Shown: positions 7,850 through 18,200 of the stretch, one piece after another | Layout of the letters: every line of letters starts with the position of its first letter | Numbering within the stretch: the stretch's first letter is position 1 | Notes under the pieces: model-generated | The model's database searches: none | What the model was told of the DNA's origin: nothing | The model's input: only the letters and a program-made list of their open reading frames with translations | Source: Arsukibacterium ikkense | Lineage (GTDB): Bacteria; Pseudomonadota; Gammaproteobacteria; Enterobacterales; Alteromonadaceae | Direction: 5' to 3' | DNA: 64,000 nucleotides | Assembly: GCF_000987775.1 (NCBI RefSeq) | Contig: NZ_LAHO01000020.1 | Location: 1-64,000, forward strand | Program-made: the position numbers and the translations under genes

Positions 7850-9216
7850 ACCATCATTCCTTCTTTGCGCCGCTCACGGCTGATGCCCTGTAATAAGTCT
7901 GCCTGCGCCAGCGCTTTGTCACCGCGCAATAAGGCAGCGATAGCGGCGTAACGTACTACATTGGTTATCGCCCCGCCCGACAACTCAAACTCATGCGCCA
8001 GATAGGTTAAATCGACATCGGCAGCCAGCATGACAGCGTCGCCAAGGATATGCCGCCACAACCGCAGCCGCTCAGATACGTCCGGCAACGGAAAATACAC
8101 CATGGTTTGAAAACGGCGGGCAAAAGCTTCATCGATATTAGCTTTCAGGTTGGTGGCCAGCAGCACCACGCCGGGAAAATCTTCAATCCGTTGCAGTAGG
8201 TAAGACACCTGCTGATTGGCGTATCTGTCGTTACTGCCGCTAGTCTGGCTGCGCTTACCAAACAGGGCATCGGCCTCGTCAAAGAATAAAACCCAGTGCC
8301 GGGCCTGCGCCTGTTCAAACACTGCAGCCAGATTCTTTTCTGTTTCACCAATATATTTCGATACCAGCGCCGATAAATCGATGCGATAGACATCCATACC
8401 GGTTTGCTGGCCAATTAAGGTCGCCGTCAGGGTTTTACCTGTACCCGGCGGGCCATAGAACAGGGCGCGATAACCCGGTTTAATACTGCGCCCCAGTTGC
8501 CACTGCTGCATTACCGTATGCTGGTGCTGGATCCAGCCGGTGATATGGGCAATATCGGCCATCACGGCCGCTGGTAGCACCAGATCCGGCCAGCCCAATG
8601 CGCTGGTTAACAACTTGGCCGGAAAATAACTGTTGTAGTCCGGCTTTTGCCGGGTGCCGGTTACAAACAACTGCAGATACTCCGCGCTAAGGCTGAGTCT
8701 GGCGCTTAGAAACGGCTCATCGCCGGTTTCGTGCAGCAACTGCAGAATATTGTCACGCTGCAGCCGTTGTTCAGCCTGGAGCAACTGCATCACCTGCAAC
8801 CGCTGCGCCAGATCATTGCCCGCCAGCAGAAACGCGGCAGTCTCAGCACTGGGTAAAAACCCGCGGTGTTGTTTGCTGCTGCAACCGCCAAATTCGGTAA
8901 AGCTGCGGCCAAGGTTATCATTGCGGACAAAAAAGCTGTCCAGCAACTGCGGCTGTAAATGCGGCGCCAGCGCCAGCAGCAGCATAAGCCGCTCTGACAC
9001 GCTGAACTGTTGCTGCAACACAAAAGTGGCATAACTGCCCTGCCCGGCCATTAACTCTGGCGGCGGCGCCTGCTGCAGCAAGTTTAGCGGCTGCTGCTGA
9101 AAATAACTGTGCAGTCGCAGTTCAATGCATTGTGCCAGCCAGTGCAGATCCTGTTGCAGGCAAGCGGCATTATCATCAATGGCTACCGGGCTTAATTTAA
9201 CCGCGCCAGTGGACAT
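7846..9216 (-). CDS. eCIS AAA+ ATPase (Afp15-like)
   Basis: A 456-residue AAA+ ATPase. The N-terminal ~210 residues are helical and specific to injection-system ATPases. The C-terminal half is a classic AAA module with Walker A GPPGTGKT (255-262), Walker B VLFFDEAD (309-316), sensor-1 Asn356 and arginine fingers R367/R368. Afp15/PVC15-type ATPases are required for particle assembly or loading and are diagnostic of eCIS, being absent from phage tails and most T6SS clusters. The start overlaps the end of the upstream CIS_TMP gene by 20 bp, with a GGGAGAACTTT ribosome site inside that gene. The downstream gene starts in its stop codon. Confidence 0.9.
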   Translation of the reverse strand: MSTGAVKLSPVAIDDNAACLQQDLHWLAQCIELRLHSYFQQQPLNLLQQAPPPELMAGQGSYATFVLQQQFSVSERLMLLLALAPHLQPQLLDSFFVRNDNLGRSFTEFGGCSSKQHRGFLPSAETAAFLLAGNDLAQRLQVMQLLQAEQRLQRDNILQLLHETGDEPFLSARLSLSAEYLQLFVTGTRQKPDYNSYFPAKLLTSALGWPDLVLPAAVMADIAHITGWIQHQHTVMQQWQLGRSIKPGYRALFYGPPGTGKTLTATLIGQQTGMDVYRIDLSALVSKYIGETEKNLAAVFEQAQARHWVLFFDEADALFGKRSQTSGSNDRYANQQVSYLLQRIEDFPGVVLLATNLKANIDEAFARRFQTMVYFPLPDVSERLRLWRHILGDAVMLAADVDLTYLAHEFELSGGAITNVVRYAAIAALLRGDKALAQADLLQGISRERRKEGMMV

Positions 9217-12025
9217 AAAGTTCTCCCTGCATCCATGGATAACAAATTAATGAAAACGACCAGGGCAGCCCCTCAAGCAGCATATCGTAGGGGCCGCTAT
9301 CTAATTGCAACTGCCAACCACTGCCGTTACCAAGGCGCACCAGGCTGCCCCCCCGTTGTAAAAAGCATTGCCGTAAAGTTTCGACTGAGCTGTTAGCCAA
9401 TTTAGGCCACTGCGCCAGAATACCGGCCAGCAGGCTATCAGCCAGCTCCAGCTGGGTGTCACTAAGCCTGATATCAATATCAACCGGGCCAGGCGGTTGG
9501 CGTCCGGTGAGCAACATGCCCAGCCGCCACTGCTGCCAGTAGTCAGCCCGGATCAGCTCTGCCGTTTCGCCAGTGGCCATATAATGCAACAGCGCGCAGG
9601 CCTGCCAGGCATGCTGTTCGCTATTAAACCGCTGCGCTGCAACCCAGCCCAGCCGCTGCCATAACAGCGGCAGATAAGGTGCCGCCAGCACCAGACCAGC
9701 ATTACTGACCAGTTGCATCGACTCTGCCGGTTGCCTCTGTGCTGCAAGATCACCATCCCGCCGCGCTGGTTGCCGCTTAGCGGTTTGCGCCACCTGGCTG
9801 TGCGGTGTTTGATACTGCGCCGTTTTGGCGTCAGCTAATCTGGCTGGCGTTGCCTTACCCTGCTGAACCTTGGCGGGCTCTGTGCCTGGTGGCTGCGGCA
9901 GAGGCGCTGTGCTGACTGGCGGGTAGAGGCCGCAGCCATTTGCGGTACTGCCAGGCTGATGCGGTAACCGTTCAGGGGCCAGATATTGCAGCAAACGCTG
10001 CAACTGGCCCAGCAACAAACTGCTGGCCCGGCCCGGTGTGGCCTGCTGCAGTTTACTTTGGACATTGCGATAAAATGCTGAGCTGCTGGCCGGAGCCAGC
10101 GCAGACATCAGTGTACTTAGTAAGGCGCTGCCAAGCAGAACTGCAGTGCTATCAGGCATGGTTTCCGGCTGGGGGGTTAACACGCTTGCAGCCGGCTGCC
10201 GATTGACAGCTGACTGCGCTGCTATTGCCATTGTACTGGCAGGCTGTTGTGTTGCAGGTGTAACCGGCAGCAGCGATGACGGCACAAACTGCGCCACAAC
10301 ATGCTGACACAACAGCTGGGCCCGCGCTTGTATCGTCGCCGGTAACGCCTGCACTACCAGCTGAACCAGCTGCTGCCACAGTGGCCCGGCGGCCACGGTA
10401 TTGCCAACAGCTGCGGCTGCAGCCAGCCTGGCTGGCACTGGCGTTGTCGCCCAGGGGGCCGTTACTGCCAGCTGCCACTGCAGTTGCTGCCACAGCCGGG
10501 CGCTCTGGCTGTCAGCAGCATTGGCGATATTACCGCTGTAGTACTGCAGCTGCCCTGCCAGCTGTTGCAACGTATGCCGGCCGGCTACGGCGCCTTGCTG
10601 CGCCTGCAGCCACAGCTGCAGCTGCACCAGTAATAAGCTCAACGTCAGTGGCTGGGGTTGCAAAGCACATTGCAATAACGGCTGCCATCTGGCTTGCTGC
10701 TGCAATGGCAACGGTAAATTTATTGCCGTCAACGCCCAATGTAGCAGGCGGATATAAGGTGTAAGAGCGGCGACACTGGCCGGTTGCAGCTGCTGAAATA
10801 ACCGTTGCAACAACTCTGGCTGCGCATACTGCACCAGCGATGGCAACAGGCTGAGTTGCTGCATTTGCTGGCGTAATTGATCCAACCACAAGCTGCTGTT
10901 TTGTTGTAATAGTTGCAACAGCAAACCATTAAACTGCCGCTGCTGCGCCAGCGTCAGCCTGGCCTGACGTAGTAAATATTGCCACCGCTGCCAACGCTCG
11001 GCAGGGTTAAGCTGAGCCAGCTTGTGTGGCAAGGCGGCCTGCGGCCGGTGATAGCGCTTTACTGCCGGTAACACTGCGGTACTGAGTGCCCGCCGCTGGC
11101 TGCCATAGGCCAGACCAGCTGCTACAGCTGTATTTACTTCGCCCGGCTGCGGCAGAGTCAATAGCGGTTGCAGTAACTGGGTTAATTGCAGCAATAACGG
11201 GCTGTGGGTGGCAAAGTAGCGCTGACTGTGCTCTAAGGTCAGCAGCATGTGCTGTACTAACGCCTGCAATGACACATTGTCATGTGCCGCCATCCGCTGC
11301 AGCAAATAATGCAGATAGCTTTGCCGGTTAAACCGGCTGCCGCGCTCAACCAGTAAGTAACTCAGGCTAAGCTGCCATAGATGACGCTGCCGCTGGCGCA
11401 GCGCTGGCGGCGGCAGCTGGGCCTGTTGCCGCACCGCATGGCTTAACCGGGCAGGCGTAACAGCAAACAGTTGTGGTTGCGCTAGCAGCTGCAGTACAAA
11501 ACGCTGCTCAGTCGGCACCAGCAATTGCACCAGCTCCGCCAACATATCAGTGTTTAAACCAAATGCCAGCACAGTACAAATATCACCACTGGCCGCTAGC
11601 TGGCGCAATAGCGCTACCAGTTCACTGGCAAACCGCCGGTACAGTGGCCAGTGCAGCGTTAACGCCGCACTGTCGGCGCTTTTCAGGGCGCTGATTAAGT
11701 TATTACGCTCAGTCGACGTTAACTGCTGTTGTTGCCGGGTTGCCGCAGTGGTTGCCTGGGGCAGTAACAACCATAGCTGGGTGCGCAGCGCCTGGCGAAA
11801 ACTGTGTTGCAACAGATAACGGTCGCCAGGCAGACACATCGGCGGCAATTGCAGGCAAATCTCGTCGAGCTTGACCTCGGCAGCAACGTCAAACTCGTCC
11901 AGCACCTGCTGTGCCACCGGCAACAGTTCATGCTGCCACAGCTGTTCGGCACTGTCGTTAAACCATTGTGCGGTAGCCATAGTATGGCAGCTGAAATTCA
12001 GCTCAATTTCAGTCAGCTGGTGCAT
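9197..12025 (-). CDS. Contractile injection system tape-measure family protein (CIS_TMP, Afp14-position)
   Basis: A 942-residue cytoplasmic protein. The N-terminal ~90 residues (MHQLTEIELNFSC, then a DEICLQLPP segment) fit the start of proteins annotated as CIS_TMP. The C-terminal part (NAGLVLAAPYLPLLWQRLGW, then LLHYMATGE) carries the family's second conserved block. Between them lie several hundred residues extremely rich in Leu, Gln and Ala, with a Pro/Ala-rich linker at about 590-770. The name reflects family annotation; a true measuring role for particle length is not shown by sequence. The ATG overlaps the upstream wedge gene by 17 bp after a GGAGAG site. Because of CAG/CTG/GCC codon richness, long open frames appear on the other strand here; they are artefacts. 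Confidence 0.85.
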   Translation of the reverse strand: MHQLTEIELNFSCHTMATAQWFNDSAEQLWQHELLPVAQQVLDEFDVAAEVKLDEICLQLPPMCLPGDRYLLQHSFRQALRTQLWLLLPQATTAATRQQQQLTSTERNNLISALKSADSAALTLHWPLYRRFASELVALLRQLAASGDICTVLAFGLNTDMLAELVQLLVPTEQRFVLQLLAQPQLFAVTPARLSHAVRQQAQLPPPALRQRQRHLWQLSLSYLLVERGSRFNRQSYLHYLLQRMAAHDNVSLQALVQHMLLTLEHSQRYFATHSPLLLQLTQLLQPLLTLPQPGEVNTAVAAGLAYGSQRRALSTAVLPAVKRYHRPQAALPHKLAQLNPAERWQRWQYLLRQARLTLAQQRQFNGLLLQLLQQNSSLWLDQLRQQMQQLSLLPSLVQYAQPELLQRLFQQLQPASVAALTPYIRLLHWALTAINLPLPLQQQARWQPLLQCALQPQPLTLSLLLVQLQLWLQAQQGAVAGRHTLQQLAGQLQYYSGNIANAADSQSARLWQQLQWQLAVTAPWATTPVPARLAAAAAVGNTVAAGPLWQQLVQLVVQALPATIQARAQLLCQHVVAQFVPSSLLPVTPATQQPASTMAIAAQSAVNRQPAASVLTPQPETMPDSTAVLLGSALLSTLMSALAPASSSAFYRNVQSKLQQATPGRASSLLLGQLQRLLQYLAPERLPHQPGSTANGCGLYPPVSTAPLPQPPGTEPAKVQQGKATPARLADAKTAQYQTPHSQVAQTAKRQPARRDGDLAAQRQPAESMQLVSNAGLVLAAPYLPLLWQRLGWVAAQRFNSEQHAWQACALLHYMATGETAELIRADYWQQWRLGMLLTGRQPPGPVDIDIRLSDTQLELADSLLAGILAQWPKLANSSVETLRQCFLQRGGSLVRLGNGSGWQLQLDSGPYDMLLEGLPWSFSLICYPWMQGELYVHWRG

Positions 12026-14423
12026 CGGCTCTCTCCACTGCCGCTTCGTTGCTCAGCGCATACAGATACTGCGCCAGTGCAACCGTTTCCGGCCCGGCGC
12101 TGTCACGCCCGGCTTTAACAGCGCTGCGCCAGTATTTAAACAGGCGCTCAAACCGATGCATGCGCTCAAAGCTGATAAACAGCACCTGACAGCTTAAATG
12201 CGCCGGGCAATTCAGTTGCAGGCTTTCAGTAACCAGCCGCTGAAAACCACTGTCGGCAAAGCGCGCCGTCCAGTTCGGACACAGCACCGTAATGCGGCCA
12301 TCGTAGAATTCAGCCGGCAACCTGGCTTTGGCTTTCGCCGGCAGTAACAGCACATGTTCAATAAGATGCAGGCCTTCTGAGGTATGGCTGATATGGCACA
12401 AAAACCGGCTTAAACAATTGGCCAGAATAAGCGCACGGCGATAATGCCGATAACTGCCGCACAGCCACCATTCGTCCCGCTGGCTGTTGGGTACTTTTAG
12501 TAGCAGCTGATAGCGTTGTTGCTGCAAGGTGATCCGGTAATTACTCAGCGTCACCCCGCTTTGCACCACTTGCTGCGGCAACGTATCGCCTTCCAGACAG
12601 ATGGCAGTGGCCAACCGCCGGCGCAGCGCGGGGCTGTCAGGTGCAAAGGGCAACCGCAGTGCCGCTACCGGCTGTAGCAAATCATCAGCGCGGGTTTCAT
12701 CCAGATACAGGCTTTGCAGCTGCCGCTCGCTGCTCAGGCGTAACTTATACTGTAATACCGCAGTGGTCAGCGACTGCGCCGTCTGGCCCAGATCCAGCAA
12801 CAGCGCCTGCTTTTGCACAAAGCCGCCAACAGCATCACGCCACAGCGGCGCATAATGATCCGGCGCCGCCACCCGATCCCGCGTCATTGTGACTATCTGT
12901 TGCAAATACCGGACTTTTTGTGCCAGCCGCCGCGCCGCGCCGCTGTAGGCATTATGATAATAATCAAAATGTTGCAGGCTGTGCTGGTACAGACTCTCAC
13001 CATACAGCGCCAGTAAGTAATCCAGCAGCCGGTGTTTACGCGCCAGCACATTGTCAAATTGCTGATACAGCTGGCCGAGCTTTTCAGCCATATCAGCCGG
13101 ATACAACTTGCTGATGCCCGAGATCTGTTGCTCGTTCAGCACTTGCCAGTAATAGCTTTGCTCAGTGTTAGATGGCGAGAACAGCGCCGGCACCTGCTGC
13201 AACTGGGCGAGAAAATTGGCCAGCAGTTGTTCAAACAGCAGCAGATACCCCTTCAGCTGCCACTGTGCTGGCTGCAACTGGCCGCGGCTTTGCGCCAGGC
13301 CATAGTTCACCGGCAAAAATGCCTGCAGTGAATGATACTGGGCCAAGGGCCGCAAGCGCCCCTGTGGCAATGCACACACCCCATCCAAATCCACCTGCCA
13401 GCGGCTTTGCTGGCGAAACAACTTTTGCCGGTAACGCTGCAACACGGCGGCTAAATCAACACTGACGGCTTTATTGCCAACATACAGCTGCACGTTAAGT
13501 TGAGCTGCGTTGGCAGGCAATTGCAGGGCGTACAGCGCCAGGCCATGCTGCAACGGCAGGCTGTCATAATAGTGTTCGCCATTGCAGCAAAGCGAGAACT
13601 GTGTCAGTTGCACCACGCCATCGATACTTTGCAGTGGTTGAATAAAATCATGTAATTGCACGCTGGTGGCCGGCTCGCTATGTCGCAACATACCCGCAGG
13701 TGTCAGTGGCCCGTCAAATAACTGCGAATAACTCAGCCCCTGCGCCAGCAAATCGGCATAACTTTGGCGCTCAGTGCTTTGTTGCAGCAACTGCTGACAG
13801 CAGTAATAAAATTCAGCTAACAGTTCAACCGGATCAGCTGCTGCACGGATCTCAAGCTCAGCGGTCGGCTGGCAAGCCAGCGGCGTCAACAGAGTAATAT
13901 CGCCAAGCTGCTCGCCCAGATTGCGCTGAGTACTGAAGCAGCGGCGAATATCGATGTCCAGTTGCTGCACATCAGGTCCTGTCGTCGTGCCGGTGTCAGC
14001 CGCCACGGCCAGCACCCGGTACAACCCGGTCATGTTGTCAGCTAACAGGTAGATATCAGTCAGCTGCGGTAACTGATCCAGCAAATAACGCCGGTAATCA
14101 GCAGCAGTCACCGGCCGGCTACTTAAAATGTGCTGCGGTGCCACCAGCCCCAGGGCTGCATAGTCTATCTGGCCATCGGCACTGCTTAGCAGGTCGCTGA
14201 TGGCAAAGTCGCAGCGGTATTGCAGCTCTGTCAGGCTAAAACACAACTGCTCCAGCAGGGTGATCCCCGGATCGTGCAGGTTATAATCGGTCCAGCGTTT
14301 ACCGGCCAGACGCACAATATCAGCCAGCCCCTGCTGTTTCAGCCGGTTAAAGCTGTCCGGGTCATTGGTTTGCCGTCTGGCTATGCTGGGGCCGGCTTGC
14401 AGCGGCGCATCACGTTCAGCCAT
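12009..14423 (-). CDS. eCIS baseplate-wedge protein (Afp12-like)
   Basis: About 804 residues. The N-terminal signature W-T-D-Y-N-x-H-D-P-G-I-T-L-L-E (near residues 44-58) is the hallmark seen in the large baseplate proteins of Afp/PVC-type systems. It is followed by an SSRPVTAADYRRYL segment resembling the J/gp6-like wedge core. The start at 14423 was preferred over an ATG 15 bp upstream because a GAGGGGG site then sits at normal spacing. With that choice the start overlaps the stop of the fibre-like gene by 8 bp (ATGGCTGA). The likely role is one of two wedge proteins that surround the spike hub and trigger sheath contraction. Numbering as Afp12 rather than Afp11 is by position and is uncertain. 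Confidence 0.8.
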   Translation of the reverse strand: MAERDAPLQAGPSIARRQTNDPDSFNRLKQQGLADIVRLAGKRWTDYNLHDPGITLLEQLCFSLTELQYRCDFAISDLLSSADGQIDYAALGLVAPQHILSSRPVTAADYRRYLLDQLPQLTDIYLLADNMTGLYRVLAVAADTGTTTGPDVQQLDIDIRRCFSTQRNLGEQLGDITLLTPLACQPTAELEIRAAADPVELLAEFYYCCQQLLQQSTERQSYADLLAQGLSYSQLFDGPLTPAGMLRHSEPATSVQLHDFIQPLQSIDGVVQLTQFSLCCNGEHYYDSLPLQHGLALYALQLPANAAQLNVQLYVGNKAVSVDLAAVLQRYRQKLFRQQSRWQVDLDGVCALPQGRLRPLAQYHSLQAFLPVNYGLAQSRGQLQPAQWQLKGYLLLFEQLLANFLAQLQQVPALFSPSNTEQSYYWQVLNEQQISGISKLYPADMAEKLGQLYQQFDNVLARKHRLLDYLLALYGESLYQHSLQHFDYYHNAYSGAARRLAQKVRYLQQIVTMTRDRVAAPDHYAPLWRDAVGGFVQKQALLLDLGQTAQSLTTAVLQYKLRLSSERQLQSLYLDETRADDLLQPVAALRLPFAPDSPALRRRLATAICLEGDTLPQQVVQSGVTLSNYRITLQQQRYQLLLKVPNSQRDEWWLCGSYRHYRRALILANCLSRFLCHISHTSEGLHLIEHVLLLPAKAKARLPAEFYDGRITVLCPNWTARFADSGFQRLVTESLQLNCPAHLSCQVLFISFERMHRFERLFKYWRSAVKAGRDSAGPETVALAQYLYALSNEAAVERADAPAD

Positions 14424-15231
14424 TGTCGCCCCCCTCATTGCCTGCAGCGCCCGTCAGATCCGGCGCTTGCCAGCACTGGCTCATCAGCTCGTCAAACCAC
14501 AACCGGATCAGGTAATAACTGATCCGGATATCCGGCCCTAAATCACTGCGCGAGCGTAATTGCAGGCAGTAACTATCGTCCGCTAATGCCTGCCAGCGCA
14601 GTTCAAGTTTATTGCTGCGCGCCAAATAATAAGCCTGCTGCACCCGGATACGCTTTTTACGATTCAGAAAATTAAACCACCACCCTGTCGGATTAAAGGT
14701 ATTGATAGCACTGGCTCTGAGCAGTGCGTACTTGCCACTGCCTTTGTTGCCGGTACCCGCCATCACGTCAAACGCGTGACAGCCGTGCAACGGGCCGCTG
14801 ATATCATGCCACTGGCCATCAGCGGGGATCTGCGCTTTGCCGGTTGGCTGGTAGCCACGCTGGCCCTGAACGCTGACGACCCCGGCGACATCCAGCGTGC
14901 TGCCTGGCGTACTGGTAGCAATACCGACTCGTTGCTGTGGCGTTACCGTCAGTACAGGCGCTCCGTTTAGCGGCTTAAATTGTAACGCATTGCTTTTTTC
15001 ATCAAACCGCAATTGCCACAGCGGTTGCTCGGTCAGGTTGTCGCGAAAAAAGCTTAGCAGTTCAGTGTGTTTGCCCAGCACAGTAATTTCAAAACCATTG
15101 CTGGCCGATTTATCAAAGCCATCTTCCAGCGTGTTCAGCGACGAGTCGATAAGATCGGCAAATTCACGAGCCGTAGGCATCGCGCCATCGCGGAAAAAGT
15201 TTTTCAGCGTATTGCGGTTACGTTTAGCCAT
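14416..15231 (-). CDS. Fibre-like eCIS protein, possible receptor-binding or baseplate-attached fibre
   Basis: A 271-residue protein between the two wedge genes. Residues 1-55 (RDGAMPTAREFADLIDSSLN) form a compact attachment-like domain. Residues 96-118 contain the tail-fibre pattern R-V-G-I-A-T-x4-G-S-T-L-D-V-A-G, typical of trimeric phage and fibre proteins. Residues 126-271 are beta-rich with WHDISG, TGNKGSGKYALLRAS and NPTGWWFNF segments and could be the target-binding head. The start at 15231 was chosen because MAKRNRNTLKNFF begins the recognisable domain; the frame is open further upstream into the preceding gene. The start overlaps the preceding stop by 8 bp (ATGGCTAA). It does not resemble the adenovirus-like Afp13 fibre. 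The function is inferred from pattern and position. Confidence 0.7.
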   Translation of the reverse strand: MAKRNRNTLKNFFRDGAMPTAREFADLIDSSLNTLEDGFDKSASNGFEITVLGKHTELLSFFRDNLTEQPLWQLRFDEKSNALQFKPLNGAPVLTVTPQQRVGIATSTPGSTLDVAGVVSVQGQRGYQPTGKAQIPADGQWHDISGPLHGCHAFDVMAGTGNKGSGKYALLRASAINTFNPTGWWFNFLNRKKRIRVQQAYYLARSNKLELRWQALADDSYCLQLRSRSDLGPDIRISYYLIRLWFDELMSQCWQAPDLTGAAGNEGGDNG

Positions 15232-18200
15232 CGCCTGCTTCCTGCGAAATAATAAATGTCTGGCCAATTTCCAGCTCGCTGATGCCGGTCGGCTCTGCTG
15301 CAATCGGCCGGCTTTGGCTGATCAGCTGCAGCGCATGCTGGCTGGCCGGCGTTATTAAATGCCAGGGTCGGGAGGGCCGCAGTACCGGCTGGTGTCCGCT
15401 GCTGAAGCAGGCGCTATCCAGCATACGGTACTGCCGGCTACCGTACTCGCTGATATGTAACAAGGAGAAATCCGTCACGTAATCAATATAAGACCGCTGC
15501 TGAATAAACGACTGCAGCAGCTGTGGCCGCAGCTCCCAGCCAAAACGGGCTAGCTGCCCGGCACTGACCCAGGGACAGAGATAGTCAGACAGCTCCTGCT
15601 GCAACAACTGCAGGCCATCACCGCCCTGGCGCATGCCGTTCAGCTTAACCGCGCAGCGCACCTGCAGCTGCTCAAATCCCGGATTGGCGACTTCTATCGT
15701 GGCAAAGGGTGATGCCAACTGTGTCACAAAGTGCTTAATTTGCCGCAGCAATTCACCACTGACTAATACCTGGCTGCAAGCCCGATGCTGACACGCGGTT
15801 ACTTTCGCCAGCACCACCAGCAATAAACGGCCAGGGCTTAACTGCGTGTGCTGCAAGCTGGCATTGGCAAAACATTTCACTTTGGCCAACTGCGGAAAGG
15901 CCTGCAACACCAGACGCTCGTAATCATAAGGGGTGCAGGCGCGCTGCTTGTGGCTTAAACGCTCCGCGATCCGCTGTATCCGTGCACTTGCGCTCTCAGC
16001 CGACCTGACATCTTGCAGTGGTAGCAGATAATCGGGCGGCCCCATACCAGCCAGTTTGCTGTGGTATTGCCATTGCAGCGGCACGGCACCTGCCAGCTGC
16101 TGCGCACTAAGTTGCCGTTCAGGGTCAACGGCCTCGACTGCCACGGCATTGGTTTGAATGCGCCGCAGCCGACCATAGCGGCGGCTATGCGCCGGGCAAC
16201 ACAACCGCAACCAGGCCAGACCTGCCGGCATCAGCTGATGTTGCTGCTGCAGGCGGTGCGGTAGCTGCAGCAGCACGGCGCCGCTGCAGGTCAGACCGTA
16301 GCTACTGTCGGATAACAGCGCCTGCTGCGGCAAATCCTGCCATTGGTCATTGTGCAGATACTGCCAGTGCAGTGCATCTTCCGGCACGGTATCGCTACTG
16401 CCCTGTGCCGGCTCAAGCTCAAACAGCAAGCTAAGCTGACCACTGATGTCATCTCCCGCTAACCCCAAACATACATATGCCTGATGCGCAAAATACGGCA
16501 GTAAGCGCACAGCGCTGCGATCGCTAAGCGGATAGCTCTGGCGCTGACCAAACGGATATAGCTGCCGCAACCGGTCCAGGCTACCCACTGGCGGATCCTG
16601 CCGGGTATAAATATCTGCACTCGCCCGGTAATTTACACTAAACAACTGCAATTGCGGCGCATAGGGCGTTAATGGCAATGGCTGTGGTCTTTTGTGGCGG
16701 GCGTTATACAACAAGGCGCTACTAAGCGCTGTAGCATAATGGCTGTGGCCAAACGCCATTGCTGGCTGGCGCAACGTTAAGCGAAAAAAGCCCGCAGTAG
16801 CGCTATTCTGATAAGGCACATTTGCCTGCACACTGCTAAGCTGGAACGCCCGCACATCAGTAAATATCAGGCTCTGTTTGCCAGCCAGACGGTTACTGTC
16901 AGGCTGACTGGCAAACAGGCTACAGTCGGCGCTTTGCTGGCGCTGCTCAGTCAGCGTCTGCCACTGACCGGTGTCGAGCAAATCCAGCTGCGCTTTAAAA
17001 CTGTAATTGCCAATACGCTGTTCCAGGCCGGCACCTGGCTCCGCATAGCCCGCATAATGGCTGACAAAACCATCAATATGTTCTGGCAGCTGGGTCCAAT
17101 GCAGTTCTAACTCAAGCTGTTGCAGCTGTTTTTGCTGCCAGTCTGCGTGGTTAAACAACAGATAACTGCCGCGGCCCGGTACCGGGCCAAAAGGCCAGAA
17201 TGGCTTGCTGCCATCAAGCGGCCCCTGCTGATTAGCCAGATTAAGCTGGCAGGCACCGCGCACACTGACCTCAATCCGGCAGTGTAATAAATCAAACTGA
17301 CTACACAGCGTATAGCCACACAGCTTGGCCGTGGGATTCAGCAGTAACTGCAAACTGGCCACACCTTGCGCATTTGCCTGTACTGGCGCAAAACTGCTGC
17401 TCAGCTGACAGTTCAGTAGCAAGCCAAGCCGGTCGTTGCCCAGAGGTTGCAGGCTATACTCGGCCACGTCGCTGTAACCGTCGGCGCTAGACAGGCGCAG
17501 CAAAAACAAATTGCTGCAATAGCGGTAAAACACCGTCATTCTGTCATCCTGCAGCAACTGGGCGATACAGTTATAACTGTGACTGGCACCCTCCGCCAGG
17601 CACAGCAGTTTGGCCTTCTGCTGCAGCCGCATTTTATCCTCATCACTCAGCCACTGTTCAGGGCCAAACAGGTAGTAGCTGAATAACAGGCCAAACAGCC
17701 GGTAAAACTCAGTTAGCTGCTGGCATTGCAGTAACAATGGCTGCAAGTTGTTAAATTCGGTTGTCAGTTCGTCCGGCACAGCCAATGTCAGTGCCACACT
17801 AATGCTGCGTTCACCTTCACTGAGCGCCAGTGCTGCCGACTCAATAGCAAAGCCGGGTAAACGCGCCACGGTATCATCAGCAACAAACAGTGGCTGGGCG
17901 GTATTAAGTTCGGCGCTGTGGGCGCTGCTGTACATGCGGCTGACAAAACCCAGCTCGTGCTCCGGCGAGATACGCTTGCTGCTGAGCAAACTGACACTGC
18001 ACAGCTGTTGCACCTGCACCCTGGCTAACCATTGCGGCTGAACGTTGCGAAACAGCACCGGCTTACCCGCGCTGTCTTTACCGGCACTGAATAGCGTATT
18101 GGCATTAAGTTGTATCGCTGTGGCCTGCCCCTGCAGCGGCAGACTAAGCCACAACCGCTGCCTGGCCGCTTGCTGCCAGCGCATTTTCAGACAATCATCG

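Noticed and set aside
9940..12197. Long plus-strand open frames opposite the CIS_TMP and wedge genes
   Set aside because: They are shadows caused by GC-rich, CAG/CTG/GCC-biased codons; they have low-complexity translations, no ribosome sites and heavy mutual overlap.
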